Positions 35,972 to 44,233 of a stretch of DNA of 64,000 nucleotides are shown here, piece after piece. The notes below the pieces were generated by a model. The model did no database searches. It was not told the origin of the DNA and was given only the letters and a program-made list of their open reading frames with translations. The stretch lies in contig OZ245718.1 in NCBI GenBank assembly GCA_965227045.1, positions 1,302,001 to 1,366,000 of the forward strand, read 5' to 3'. A program made the translations under genes and the position numbers. Source of the DNA: UBA10649 sp965227045 (GTDB lineage Bacteria > Actinomycetota > Actinomycetes > S36-B12). Within the stretch, counting starts at the first letter, position 1. Each line of letters begins with the position of its first letter.

Positions 35972-37648
35972 CTACGACAGATCTGCGATGAGTTGCTCGC
36001 TCTTCTCATCGGTCCAACCGGGCGGTTGAAGGATTGACGCCCAGGCCCAGACCTGGTTGCTGGCATACACGTGTCCATGCCCCACGGGCACGCCGGTGCT
36101 GTAGATGAGGTCTGCGGATACCTGGAAGAACGTGATGAGCGGCCACCACCGCAGAGACGGTAGGACATCAGTACCGCGCGGCTCACTGAGCCAGTCGGGC
36201 TCGGATAGCAACAGGTTTGGCGCCCACCACACGATCGGGTCGGACGCGTTCTGGAGATAGAGGACTCGGGCGTCACCCCACGTTCCAGCGGGGATGTCGA
36301 GATCATTCTGCGTCTGCGCCCAGCGCAGGTCGACGCCCTGCTGGAACACAGGCAGGATCTGCGGGCTCCCCGCGTCACGGGCCGCGGTGTAGCGACGCCA
36401 CTGCTCGTTCGCGTTCGGTGGTCCGGCGAAGAGGATCCCGCTTGCACGGTTGGTCATGTCCTGAATACCGCTGAACGCGGCCTCACCCCCGAACGAGCCC
36501 AGGCTCTCACCGAAGACGAGCAGCCTCGGTCGCGTCTCGGCGGGGTGCTTGAGCCACTCGCCGTAGACGGCGTCGAAGAGTGCGATGCCGGTGTCCTTGG
36601 CCTTCTGCTGATCGACGAGGAACGAGATCCAACTGGGGAGATACGAGTACTGCATGGCCACGCTGGCGACGTCACCGTTGTACATGTACTCCAGAGGATC
36701 GACGGCACCCTCGTCGATCCATCCTGTGCCGGTGGTGTTGCCGACGGCGAGCACCTCGCGATCGAATGCGCCGAGTTTGACCAGTTCGTCAACGGCAAGC
36801 TGCGCACGTGCGGCAACGGAATCGGCCGATTCGAGGCCGACGTACGCGCGGATCGGCTCGATTGCTCCCCCGCCGTTGAAGGCGTCGAGCGCGGTGGTGG
36901 TGCTGCCATCCACGACGAAATCACGGCCCTGGTTGCCAAGGCTGTCCCAGGGGATCAGCGATCCCGGTCCGCCGGAGACCACCATCGACGTCGGCTGGAC
37001 GACGCCTTCAGTGGTCGTGTCGTTCTTCGTCTTGTAGGCGCCCTCGGTCACGGCGAGGATCCCGTTGAGCAGCAATCCGCTGATCACCAGCCACACCACG
37101 ACGATCGCCACCAGGATCGCCAGAGCGCGAGCAGTCCGCGCGGGCATCGCCCGACCCATCCAATGGGTAAGGCCGCGTGCCAGCCGGCGCACGCCACGCG
37201 AGATCGCGATCACGAGTGCGAAGACGAGCACGCCGACGATCACGACCACGAGATACCAGGCGCCGGTGGGCTGGTCCATCCCCATCAGCGTGTACAGGTC
37301 GTCCTGCGCCTGCTTGCCCGACCACAGGAAGAAGACCAGCACGACAAGCGACGCGACGGCGAGGATCCGCCACGCGGTCATCGACCCCACCCACGGCCCA
37401 GGCCGACCTGTGAACTGCCGGACGAACCACGCGACGAGGAGGCCAATGCCGTAGCCGATGGCCATGCCTACACCGAAGACAAGACCCTCGATGAAACCGG
37501 AGCGCGGCAGTAGTGACGGTCCCAGGGCAAGGGCACCTCCCACGACGGCACCGACAGCTGCCGCGAAGTAGGTATGCCACCATCGCCGTCGCACGTCCGT
37601 CGCCGTAGGCGGGACCTCGACGACGACGTCGGCCTCTGCATTCATCAA
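35972..37648 (-). CDS. Membrane alpha/beta-hydrolase (Abhydrolase_9 type)
   Basis: A 558-residue protein. The first 230 residues contain four or five membrane helices; the C-terminal 300 residues form an alpha/beta hydrolase on the outer side. The nucleophile Ser is in VFGESLGSFGG (about residue 381), and a late His (VPVGHGHVYASN, about 525) probably completes the triad. The two-domain layout with a conserved membrane half is known from actinobacterial alpha/beta hydrolase family proteins of unassigned substrate. The gene is convergent with the SulP gene, leaving a 63-bp gap. Confidence 0.82.
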   Translation of the reverse strand: MMNAEADVVVEVPPTATDVRRRWWHTYFAAAVGAVVGGALALGPSLLPRSGFIEGLVFGVGMAIGYGIGLLVAWFVRQFTGRPGPWVGSMTAWRILAVASLVVLVFFLWSGKQAQDDLYTLMGMDQPTGAWYLVVVIVGVLVFALVIAISRGVRRLARGLTHWMGRAMPARTARALAILVAIVVVWLVISGLLLNGILAVTEGAYKTKNDTTTEGVVQPTSMVVSGGPGSLIPWDSLGNQGRDFVVDGSTTTALDAFNGGGAIEPIRAYVGLESADSVAARAQLAVDELVKLGAFDREVLAVGNTTGTGWIDEGAVDPLEYMYNGDVASVAMQYSYLPSWISFLVDQQKAKDTGIALFDAVYGEWLKHPAETRPRLLVFGESLGSFGGEAAFSGIQDMTNRASGILFAGPPNANEQWRRYTAARDAGSPQILPVFQQGVDLRWAQTQNDLDIPAGTWGDARVLYLQNASDPIVWWAPNLLLSEPDWLSEPRGTDVLPSLRWWPLITFFQVSADLIYSTGVPVGHGHVYASNQVWAWASILQPPGWTDEKSEQLIADLS

Positions 37649-37694
37649 GACGTCCTCACGTTGGAACCCGCAGTTGTGAAGGCCTCCGGACGTG

Positions 37695-37976
37695 TCAGAG
37701 GCCGAGAATCTTCGCCTTCGCTGCGGCGAACTCCTCGTCAGACAGGACTCCTTGGGCGTGGAGCTGTGCGAGGTTCTGCAGCTGGACCATCGAGTCGTCC
37801 TGCGCCGGGGCGGCGGGTGCTGCGGCCTGAGGAGGCGCGGCGGCCTGCTGCGCGTCGTACTGCTCCTGGTCCTGGGCGTCGTAACGTGCCGCTTGACGCC
37901 TATGGACCCGACCCGAGACCGCGGTGGCGGTTCCTGCTACGACGGCGGTTCGGGCGGCCATGCGAAGAAGTCCCAT
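37695..37976 (-). CDS. SHOCT-domain small protein
   Basis: 93 residues: a short hydrophobic N-terminus (about 5-20), an Ala/Gln/Pro-rich linker, and a C-terminal SHOCT motif, QLQNLAQLHAQGVLSDEEFAAAKAKILGL in parts (LAQLHAQGVLSDEEF, AAAKAKIL). SHOCT segments are short oligomerisation tails. It is the first of two SHOCT proteins in this block (see 39853-40248). A 6-bp hairpin GGCCTC/GAGGCC overlaps its stop. Confidence 0.8.
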   Translation of the reverse strand: MGLLRMAARTAVVAGTATAVSGRVHRRQAARYDAQDQEQYDAQQAAAPPQAAAPAAPAQDDSMVQLQNLAQLHAQGVLSDEEFAAAKAKILGL

Positions 37977-38005
37977 GTCAGTGCCTCTCGTGAAGTGGTG
38001 GGGGC

Positions 38006-38419
38006 TTAGGCGGTGATGACGGCGTTGACGACGTCAGCGGGGATGCGCACGTGGTCGATGACGAAGGCGTCGGCGTCCAGGAGCGCGGCGGTGAGCTTGC
38101 GCGCCCACATGTTCTCGACGGCGACGAGCAGGGCCGAACTGTTGAGCGGCAGGTCGTCGGCGACTTCGTCGGCGTCGGTCTCGTCCAGGGCTCCGGGCTG
38201 GGCGATCTGGATCGACATGAAGCTCGCGCCGTGGTCGGCGTCCAGGTCGGCCACGCGCAGCGAGGACATCACCCCGTTCGCGTCCTTGATGACGAACAGC
38301 AGGTCGATGATGCGCAGAGTGCCGTCGTCAACGAGGTCGAGCAGAGCTGGTGCGATGCGGCCGGTGAACTGGTTGCCGGGAAATCCGATGATGTAGACGT
38401 CGACGGGTCCGATGGTCAT
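38006..38419 (-). CDS. DUF6325-family protein
   Basis: A 137-residue soluble protein beginning TIGPVDVYIIGFPGNQFTGR, with a ferredoxin-like beta-alpha pattern (LRIIDLLFVIKDANG) and a C-terminal ALLVAVENMWARKL helix. This matches DUF6325 proteins, which often sit beside SHOCT and DUF1269-like genes. The function is unknown. The ATG at 38419 has GAGGAG upstream, while the in-frame start at 38452 lacks one. Confidence 0.72.
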   Translation of the reverse strand: MTIGPVDVYIIGFPGNQFTGRIAPALLDLVDDGTLRIIDLLFVIKDANGVMSSLRVADLDADHGASFMSIQIAQPGALDETDADEVADDLPLNSSALLVAVENMWARKLTAALLDADAFVIDHVRIPADVVNAVITA

Positions 38420-38448
38420 GCGCGCTCCTCTGTGTTTGTGATCAGAAT

Positions 38449-39012
38449 TCACGAGTCCGTCTTGGCTTCGGCTTCTGCCTGCTTGGCAGCCGCCTTCACG
38501 TCGGCAGCGACTGCCTTGTCGACGGCGTGCTCGACGACGAAGTTCGCCGTCGCGAGGGCCTGCCGGATCTTCACGACAGCTGGGTCAGACACGAGTGCGA
38601 CGAGGCCGGAGTGGCCTGGGGCGATGGCGTCGCTGAGCTCGTCGGCCAGCTCGTGCTTGTGGTGGACCTCGCGCAGTTTTCCGGCCGCCGCTCCGCCGGC
38701 GCCAAGCACGATCGCGCTTCCGAGGATTGATGGCGGGAAGATCACCCCGAGCAGGATGCCGCCGGCGACTCCCCACCCGAGGCCGTGGGCCGTGCTGTGG
38801 TCGGTCGCCTTCTGGATGTCGATCTTTCCGTCGTCGCCACGTTTGACGACAACGGCGCTCTCGATCTCGACATGGCGGCCATCCTCGAGAGTCTTGAGGT
38901 ACTCGTACGCACTCCAGGCGGCTTCTGTGTCGTCAAAGTCAGCGACGAAGAGGGTGTAGGCGCCGTCACTGACGGCCAGTGCCTCCGCATTGATGGTCGA
39001 ATCGTCAGTCAT
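38449..39012 (-). CDS. DUF1269-like membrane-associated protein
   Basis: A 187-residue protein. A beta-alpha domain opens it (YTLFVADFDDTEAAWSAYEYL, EIESAVVVKRGDDGK). A glycine-rich hydrophobic hairpin follows (GLGWGVAGGILLGVIFPPSILGS, about residues 76-98), then a second beta-alpha unit ending in an Ala/Lys-rich helix. The pattern is that of DUF1269 proteins. Its SD (AAGGAG) is strong. A paralogue lies at 41043-41684. It sits between the DUF6325 gene and a small gene on the same strand. Confidence 0.75.
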   Translation of the reverse strand: MTDDSTINAEALAVSDGAYTLFVADFDDTEAAWSAYEYLKTLEDGRHVEIESAVVVKRGDDGKIDIQKATDHSTAHGLGWGVAGGILLGVIFPPSILGSAIVLGAGGAAAGKLREVHHKHELADELSDAIAPGHSGLVALVSDPAVVKIRQALATANFVVEHAVDKAVAADVKAAAKQAEAEAKTDS

Positions 39013-39039
39013 GGTGATCTCCTTGATGGTGTGGTGGTC

Positions 39040-39276
39040 TCAGTCGCGAAACTGAGTTGCCGCATGTGAATGCTGTCCTCGTAGTGCCTCGCAGGCACCG
39101 AAGTACGACGCGCGTCGAGAGTCGGCCGCAAGCCTGAGGTGGGTCAGCGCGATGAGGGCCTCCTTGTCCAAGACGTGACCTGCAGGTTCAGGTGACAGGA
39201 ACTGGCTCGCCATGTCTGTGTAGGCGGCCTCGGCACGACGCCACGCCTCCAACGTCTCTGAGGCATCGGGGGGCAC
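39040..39276 (-). CDS. Small helical hypothetical protein
   Basis: 78 residues, mostly helical and soluble (LEAWRRAEAAYTDMASQFLSPEP, ALIALTHLRLAADSRRASYFGACEALRG in parts), with no known motif. The GTG start lies 26 nt after the upstream lipoprotein stop. It is probably translated as part of the minus-strand stress/envelope block. Confidence 0.5.
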   Translation of the reverse strand: MPPDASETLEAWRRAEAAYTDMASQFLSPEPAGHVLDKEALIALTHLRLAADSRRASYFGACEALRGQHSHAATQFRD

Positions 39277-39302
39277 GGCGTCGGGCTCGATGTCGAGGTC
39301 GT

Positions 39303-39806
39303 CTACTGGCCGCTGGGTGCCGGCGATGGCATCGGGCTCGCCGTTGCGATCACTTCGGCGATCTTCGCCTTGAGCGCCTCGATCGCCGTCTGAGCTGCCG
39401 TGATCCGCTCGATTGCAGCTTCCACTGCCGCCGTCTTCGCATCGTCTGCAGCACTCTTTGCGTCGTCGATGGCTGTCTGCGCGTCTGAGAAGGCAGTCTG
39501 GGCAGCTTCAACCTCGGCGGTCACGGAGTCGGCGACCGCAGCGGCCTGGGCCTGGGAGTCGTTCAACTCAGCCTGAAGCCCTTGAATGCGGGACTCCAAG
39601 TCGGCGATCTGCGCCGCAGGGTCGGCGATGATCGCCTTGCCGACGACCGACTCCAATCCGGCGACCTGCGACTCGAGAACAGTTACGCGAGCCTCGAGCG
39701 CAGCGACATCGGTAGAAGAGGAGTCACTGGACGAACCGCAACCGGCTAAGCCGACCGCGACGACGACGGATGCTGCGGACAAGGCTAGGGCGCGAGTGCG
39801 ATTCAT
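39303..39806 (-). CDS. Coiled-coil lipoprotein
   Basis: 167 residues. The lipobox VGLAGC (Cys at about 23) follows a signal peptide. After a Ser-rich linker the mature part is one long coiled coil (ALEARVTVLESQVAGLESVV and IADLESRIQGLQAEL) that becomes an Ala-rich, charged helix. It ends with a short Pro/Ser tail. It is likely an envelope spacer or tether, like Braun-type helices, but has no known partner. AAGGGA lies upstream of the ATG. Confidence 0.78.
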   Translation of the reverse strand: MNRTRALALSAASVVVAVGLAGCGSSSDSSSTDVAALEARVTVLESQVAGLESVVGKAIIADPAAQIADLESRIQGLQAELNDSQAQAAAVADSVTAEVEAAQTAFSDAQTAIDDAKSAADDAKTAAVEAAIERITAAQTAIEALKAKIAEVIATASPMPSPAPSGQ

Positions 39807-39852
39807 GGAGTGTCCCTTGATAGGAGTGGCGATTGAGTCATGGGCAAGCAGG

Positions 39853-40248
39853 CTAGCTTGCGAGCGCTTTGGCCTTCAGGGCCGCAAACTCGTCTTGGGT
39901 GATCGCGCCGGAGTCAAGCAGGGCCTTGGCCGAGGCGATCTGGTCGGTCGCCGAGGCGGTGCCGCCAGTTACGGACCGGATATAGGCGTCTGTCTGCGCC
40001 TTGTCTTCGTTCATCTTCGCGACCTTGCGCTCGGCCATGCCCTTGCCGCGGGCAATGACGTAGATGAGGAGTCCGAGGAAGGGCAGGAAGATGATGAAAA
40101 TCGACCACCAGAACTTGCCCCACCCATCAAGAGCTGAGTCGCTGAACAGGTCGCCGAAGACGTTCCACAGGACGAAGAAGAACGCCATGAAGCAGAAGAT
40201 CCACAAGGTCCACAGCACGATGTCTGCAAAGTTGCTGCCAAACTCCAT
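39853..40248 (-). CDS. PLDc_N plus SHOCT small membrane protein
   Basis: 131 residues. Two membrane helices (about 8-30 and 45-67) with WGKFWWSIFIIFLPFLG form a phospholipase D N-terminal-type (PLDc_N) module. A short charged linker leads to a C-terminal SHOCT motif (LLDSGAITQDEFAALKAKAL). Proteins of this layout are frequent in actinobacteria and of unknown role. It is divergent from the TetR gene at 40405, with several palindromes between them. Confidence 0.8.
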   Translation of the reverse strand: MEFGSNFADIVLWTLWIFCFMAFFFVLWNVFGDLFSDSALDGWGKFWWSIFIIFLPFLGLLIYVIARGKGMAERKVAKMNEDKAQTDAYIRSVTGGTASATDQIASAKALLDSGAITQDEFAALKAKALAS

Positions 40249-40272
40249 CGATAGTCCGTTCGGTCAGATCAG

Positions 40273-40402
40273 ACGCCAATCTGGCGTTTGATCGAGAGAT
40301 GCCGAAGCGTGCGCGTCAGCGAATGCAAACGTATACGCATCGATACGTTGTTGGCCAGCAGTCCCCGATATGCAAAAACCCCACAGTTGGGTAAGCCTTA
40401 CC
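40273..40402. promoter_or_regulatory. Three palindromes in a divergent promoter region
   Basis: ACGCCA-ATC-TGGCGT (40273-40287); AACGTAT (40328-40334) paired with ATACGTT (40343-40349) across 8 nt; and GGTAAG-C-CTTACC (40390-40402), ending 2 nt before the TetR ATG at 40405. The last overlaps the expected start point of the TetR transcript, so autoregulation is plausible. Confidence 0.5.
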
Positions 40403-40404
40403 TC

Positions 40405-41046
40405 ATGACAGGTGGCTTATCCCGGAGGGGACCGCGTGGCCCGCGTCCAGCGACGGGAGGTCCACACGGGCCTGAGGAAGTACGGCGCGCGGTTCTGGAC
40501 GCAGCCGCGGAACTATTCGCGCTCCACGGAGTCTCAAACGTTCCGCTGCGGCAGATCGCCAAAGCAGCCGATGTTCACGTATCTCTAATCACGCGGTACT
40601 TCGGATCCCGCGAGGACCTGATCCACGAGGTGTTCGATGACCTTGCCGGTGCAGTCGACCGGCACAGCACTGAGAACCCCCGCGAACAGCACAGTTTCGA
40701 CAAGGACTCGGCATTGGGTCGTTGGCTGGCGATCCTCGCGCACTGGATGCTCACCGGTCACGACGCACAAGCGGCGATGGGCGACGTCAACCCCGTACAG
40801 TCGATGGCCGACATCATCGTCAAGTACAACGGACTCGACCCGCGCGAAGCACGGATCAGGTCGGCGCAGATCTTCGGCAGTGCCCTCGGATGGCGGCTAT
40901 TCGAGCCCTACCTGCTGACCGCCGGTGGGCTGACCGACGAACCGCTGAGTGCGTTGCACGACGAGCTCACCGCGATCCACCAGCGCGTCGGAGCGACCCC
41001 GCTGACACCCGCACCGCACGCGCCGCTCGAGGAACCCTCTCGCTAG
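40405..41046 (+). CDS. TetR-family regulator
   Basis: A 213-residue TetR protein: a basic N-terminal tail, then the helix-turn-helix (AAAELFALHGVSNVPLRQIAKAADVHVSLITRYF in parts: VSNVPLRQIAKAADV, SLITRYF). The ligand domain is unassigned. I choose ATG 40405; a longer reading frame from 40288 would run through the palindromic promoter. Its stop overlaps that of the convergent DUF1269-like gene by 4 bp. It probably controls the divergent minus-strand block of envelope genes. Confidence 0.85.
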   Translation: MTGGLSRRGPRGPRPATGGPHGPEEVRRAVLDAAAELFALHGVSNVPLRQIAKAADVHVSLITRYFGSREDLIHEVFDDLAGAVDRHSTENPREQHSFDKDSALGRWLAILAHWMLTGHDAQAAMGDVNPVQSMADIIVKYNGLDPREARIRSAQIFGSALGWRLFEPYLLTAGGLTDEPLSALHDELTAIHQRVGATPLTPAPHAPLEEPSR

Positions 41047-41684
41047 TTCGGTATTCCAAGATCAGAATCGACCACGCGAGTCGACAGACGCTCGTCGCTG
41101 ACAAGGATGAGCAAGCGCACCTGGCCCGCGGACGTGGCCGTGGCCAGTTCCTCCGCCAATGCATGCGCACGTTGTTTACCCGCGCGCTTACCCACGCCCA
41201 CTCCAGCAACACCTGCGATCGCCGCACTTGCCAACACGGTCGGTGGAAAGAGCACTCCCACCGCGAGGCCAGCAGCAAGACCCCACCCACCGCCTTTTCC
41301 TGCCCCATGACCGTTGGCCTGACGCACGGAGACCGTGCCGTCTTCTTCGCGATCAGCAGCCATCGCGCCGTCCACATCGATCTTCCAGCTGTCCTCGTTT
41401 CGCATGAAGACCATGAACGCCTCGCGGGCGTTGTCGCGGGAATCGAAGTCGGCTACGACCAGCGTGTACCGGGCATCCCCTGCTTCCCACGCAGCGAGAT
41501 TTCCTGGCGCGAGACCTAGGAGCCGCGAGTAAGCACCGTTTCCTCGGCGCCAAGACGCAGTGCCTAGTTCCTCGCTCTTTCCGGCCAACTCGTGGGCGAC
41601 TCGCTCGTAAACAGTTCCCTCGATGGCTTCGCCTTCTGGGGAAGGCGATTTGTCGCCAGACGAGACCTCGGGATCTACTGGCAT
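41043..41684 (-). CDS. DUF1269-like membrane-associated protein (second copy)
   Basis: 213 residues. An N-terminal extension of about 70 residues rich in Glu and Ser precedes a domain like that at 38449-39012: YTLVVADFDSRDNAREAFMVFM, a glycine-rich hydrophobic hairpin (GGGWGLAAGLAVGVLFPPTVLAS) and a C-terminal LLILVSDERLSTRVVDS. It is probably an ancient paralogue of that gene. GGAGAG precedes the ATG. It converges on the TetR gene with a 4-bp overlap. Confidence 0.72.
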   Translation of the reverse strand: MPVDPEVSSGDKSPSPEGEAIEGTVYERVAHELAGKSEELGTASWRRGNGAYSRLLGLAPGNLAAWEAGDARYTLVVADFDSRDNAREAFMVFMRNEDSWKIDVDGAMAADREEDGTVSVRQANGHGAGKGGGWGLAAGLAVGVLFPPTVLASAAIAGVAGVGVGKRAGKQRAHALAEELATATSAGQVRLLILVSDERLSTRVVDSDLGIPN

Positions 41685-41810
41685 TGAGCTCTCCGTCCGC
41701 AGTGTGTGTACGGCACAGTATGCGCAGCGGCCTGGACGCGGCTCGAAGTCGTGGCATCAGGACTACATGACTACGACTTCGGCGAGTGAGCCCTTACCGC
41801 GAGATATAGC

Positions 41811-41924
41811 TGGCCCTTTCCTGCTGGCGCCAGGTTTGTCTCCGTGAGCGCACGTGGCCGAAAGCCGTTGATATTACTCAGGCTCTCCTCATGCGTTCGT
41901 GATTCGTCACAGACTTCTACTCTG
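41811..41924 (+). repeat. Attachment module B, degenerate
   Basis: TGGCCCTTTCCTG (41811-41823) lies 103 nt before a remnant of the tRNA core (41914-41924, CTTCTACTCTG). The intervening segment contains GTCTCCGTGAG and CCGAAAGCCGTTGATAT, matching modules A and C. The core breaks off after about 11 bp. A degenerate second unit is visible at 41788. This fills much of the 399-bp gap 41685-42083. Confidence 0.65.
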
Positions 41925-42083
41925 CGCCAAAGCTCCGCTGAGAGGCAAATAACCAGCGTTGAAAGCTGCCCCGTGCATTATCAGAGCACGGGGCGCGGTG
42001 GGCTCGATCTGCGGCGGCCATAGACGAGCGCAACGAACGCGTCTTATCGTTCGAGAAACCGAACACGCGTTGGAGGGAGAAGG

Positions 42084-43769
42084 TTGCCTCGTACGCCAAT
42101 GCCGCGGCCGGTTCCCGAACGGTTCGACGCCCTTTTGAGCTTCTTCGCCCTCCCTTCGGAGTCGATGCGACGGCGCGCGCTCGTCGCGATCGCGATTCAA
42201 CTCGTGATTGTGACTGCTCTGGTCTACGCGACCGGGGGCGCGATGTACGCGTCGGTCCATCTGGCCGCGATACCGATCCTCTGCGCTGCGCTCCTCTTCG
42301 AGGTACGCGGCGCCCTCATTACTGCGGTGCTCGCGGGGTTGCTTCTAGGGCCGTGGATGCCGATGGACACGGCGACAGGTGACCCGCAGACCGCGCTGAA
42401 CTGGCTGGCGCGAACTGCGGTCTTCTGCGTCATTGGAGCGCTCGTGGGGTTGATCGCGGGGGTGCTGCGTCGGCAGATTGAGCAGCTCCAGTGGTTGCAC
42501 GAGCATGACGAGACAACCGGACTGCTGTCTGGGGAGGGTTTCCTGCATTCGGTGTCTGCGCATCTCGCGGGCCGGTCGCCGGCCAAGGAGCCGTTGGTCG
42601 TCGTCGTGCAGTTCAACAACTTCCTTGATATCCAGAACACGTTTGGGCCTGATTTCGCGGCGGCTGTCCTAGACGAGATCTGTCAGCGGGCGCGAGAAGT
42701 AGTCCCGCCCGGACTGCCGATTGCACTCATCCAACCCGATCGTCTCGCTCTACTCGTTCGCGGAGAACCCGAAGCGCAGGAACTTCGTGCAACCGCCGAG
42801 GCTCGGTTTCGCGAGCCCTATGAAGTTCGCGGAATCAGCGTTCACGTTGACTTCGCATTCGGGTCGGCGCTCTTTGACGCCAGCGGCCAGACAGCTGCGG
42901 AACTTGTGCAAGAGGCCAGCATTGCCATGCATGAAGCTTCCGAACGTGGACTTCCAGTTCTGCGCTACGACGGCGCCAGGGACAGGACGAGTGCCGAGAA
43001 CCTTCGCCTGCTGGGTGAGCTTCCATCGGCGATCACGGACAACCAGTTGGAGATCTGGCATCAGGCCAAGGTGCTACTTGCCACCAACGAGATAGCGGGC
43101 AGCGAAGCCCTCCTGCGTTGGCGCCACCCGAAGCGCGGGCTCATACCACCGAGCGACTTCATCCCGCAGGCGGAGCAGTCAACCCTAATCAACGACATGA
43201 CCCATTGGGTCGTAGTCGCCGCCCTTGCCGACCTCGCCAGTTCTCGGGACGCGGGCTACCGGCTGGGGTTGTCGCTGAACTTGTCCGTTCGAAACCTGCA
43301 CGATCGCGCACTTCTCTCGGCGCTCGATGACACCGTCCAGCTCCACGCGCTCGATCCCCAGACCATCACCGTGGAGATGACGGAGAGCGCGGTGATGGAT
43401 GACTTCGACTCGTGCGTCGCGCTGATTGCCAGACTCCGCGACCGCGGTTACGAGGTCGCCATCGACGACTTCGGCACCGGCTATGCGTCCCTCGCGTATC
43501 TCAAGCGCCTTCCGGCCACAAGCCTGAAGATTGACCAAGCATTCATCCGCGAACTCGCGAACGACACAACCGATCAAAGCATCGTGCGCGCGGTCATCGA
43601 CTTGACGCACTCGCTACGCCTGCGGTGCACCGCCGAAGGAGTGGAGGACGCGGCATCTGCAGGACTACTCCGCGAGTGGGGCTGCGATGAAGCACAGGGC
43701 TACTTCTTTCACCGTCCCTGCCCGCATGACGACTTCATGGCCTGGGCAACTACGCGCATTCCAGGCTGA
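42084..43769 (+). CDS. EAL-domain c-di-GMP phosphodiesterase with degenerate GGDEF
   Basis: 561 residues. Membrane helices lie at about 30-105, then a GGDEF-like domain (about 150-265) with no GG(D/E)EF motif, then a complete EAL domain (about 300-550). The active-site motifs are intact: GSEALLRW, SLNLSVRNL, VEMTESAV, IDDFGTGYASL, LKIDQAF, TAEGVED and AQGYFF. It should hydrolyse c-di-GMP, with the GGDEF domain perhaps acting as a sensor. The TTG start follows GGAGGGAGAAGG. It is the sole gene between attachment modules B and C. Confidence 0.9.
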   Translation: MPRTPMPRPVPERFDALLSFFALPSESMRRRALVAIAIQLVIVTALVYATGGAMYASVHLAAIPILCAALLFEVRGALITAVLAGLLLGPWMPMDTATGDPQTALNWLARTAVFCVIGALVGLIAGVLRRQIEQLQWLHEHDETTGLLSGEGFLHSVSAHLAGRSPAKEPLVVVVQFNNFLDIQNTFGPDFAAAVLDEICQRAREVVPPGLPIALIQPDRLALLVRGEPEAQELRATAEARFREPYEVRGISVHVDFAFGSALFDASGQTAAELVQEASIAMHEASERGLPVLRYDGARDRTSAENLRLLGELPSAITDNQLEIWHQAKVLLATNEIAGSEALLRWRHPKRGLIPPSDFIPQAEQSTLINDMTHWVVVAALADLASSRDAGYRLGLSLNLSVRNLHDRALLSALDDTVQLHALDPQTITVEMTESAVMDDFDSCVALIARLRDRGYEVAIDDFGTGYASLAYLKRLPATSLKIDQAFIRELANDTTDQSIVRAVIDLTHSLRLRCTAEGVEDAASAGLLREWGCDEAQGYFFHRPCPHDDFMAWATTRIPG

Positions 43770-43864
43770 CCGTGACCAAGCACCATGCAGGCCTGCCCTC
43801 CGGGTGACCCTTCGCACTATAGCCAGTGCGTCACTGCCTCTACTCCGCCGAAAGGGAGCGCTCT

Positions 43865-44044
43865 TGGCCCTTTCTTGGCCCTTTCTTGGAAATCGCGTTG
43901 GCCATTTCCATCTGGCATCCGGTGCGTCTCAGTGAGTCTCGATGGTCCGAAACACGTTGGTATCAATCAGATCTCTTCATGAAACGAGAGCCAGTTGCGA
44001 ATTTCTACCCTGTTTGGTGGGGGTTCGAGTCCCTCCGGGCGCAC
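43865..44044 (+). repeat. Attachment module C: repeat array plus exact tRNA-Arg 3' copy
   Basis: TGGCCCTTTCTTG at 43865 and 43876, and TGGCCATTTCCAT at 43899, are followed by GTGCGTCTCAGTGAG and CCGAAACACGTTGGTAT. Then comes a 43-bp copy (44002-44044) identical to the last 43 bases of the tRNA-Arg region. Arms lie 137, 126 and 103 nt before the core, exactly as in module A. It lies in the 464-bp gap 43770-44233. Confidence 0.85.
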
Positions 44045-44170
44045 TGCGGAAGGTGCCGGTGCGCAATCCCTTTCGTTGCCGCGCCGCGTCGTTCTCTAAA
44101 CCGAACTCGTGGTTCTGGCCCCTTCTTTGACCAGAAGGGTAGGCCTGCGGGGCGTCTCTCTGGCCCCGCT

Positions 44171-44190
44171 GGCGAGGAGCGCTCCTCGCC
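44171..44190. repeat. Perfect 20-bp palindrome
   Basis: The half-site GGCGAGGAGC is followed directly by its reverse complement, 43 bp before the VOC gene start. A second hairpin, GCGGGGC/GCCCCGC (44147-44153 and 44163-44169), precedes it. It may be a regulator site or the end of a former terminator. Confidence 0.55.
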
Positions 44191-44221
44191 GAGCCCCGCC
44201 CCGTGTGCCTCGGTAAAGACC

Positions 44222-44227
44222 TACGCT
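44222..44227 (+). promoter_or_regulatory. Predicted leaderless -10 (TACGCT)
   Basis: TACGCT ends exactly 6 nt before the GTG at 44234; same pattern as at 15791 and 16316. Confidence 0.45.
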
Positions 44228-44233
44228 GAGGCG

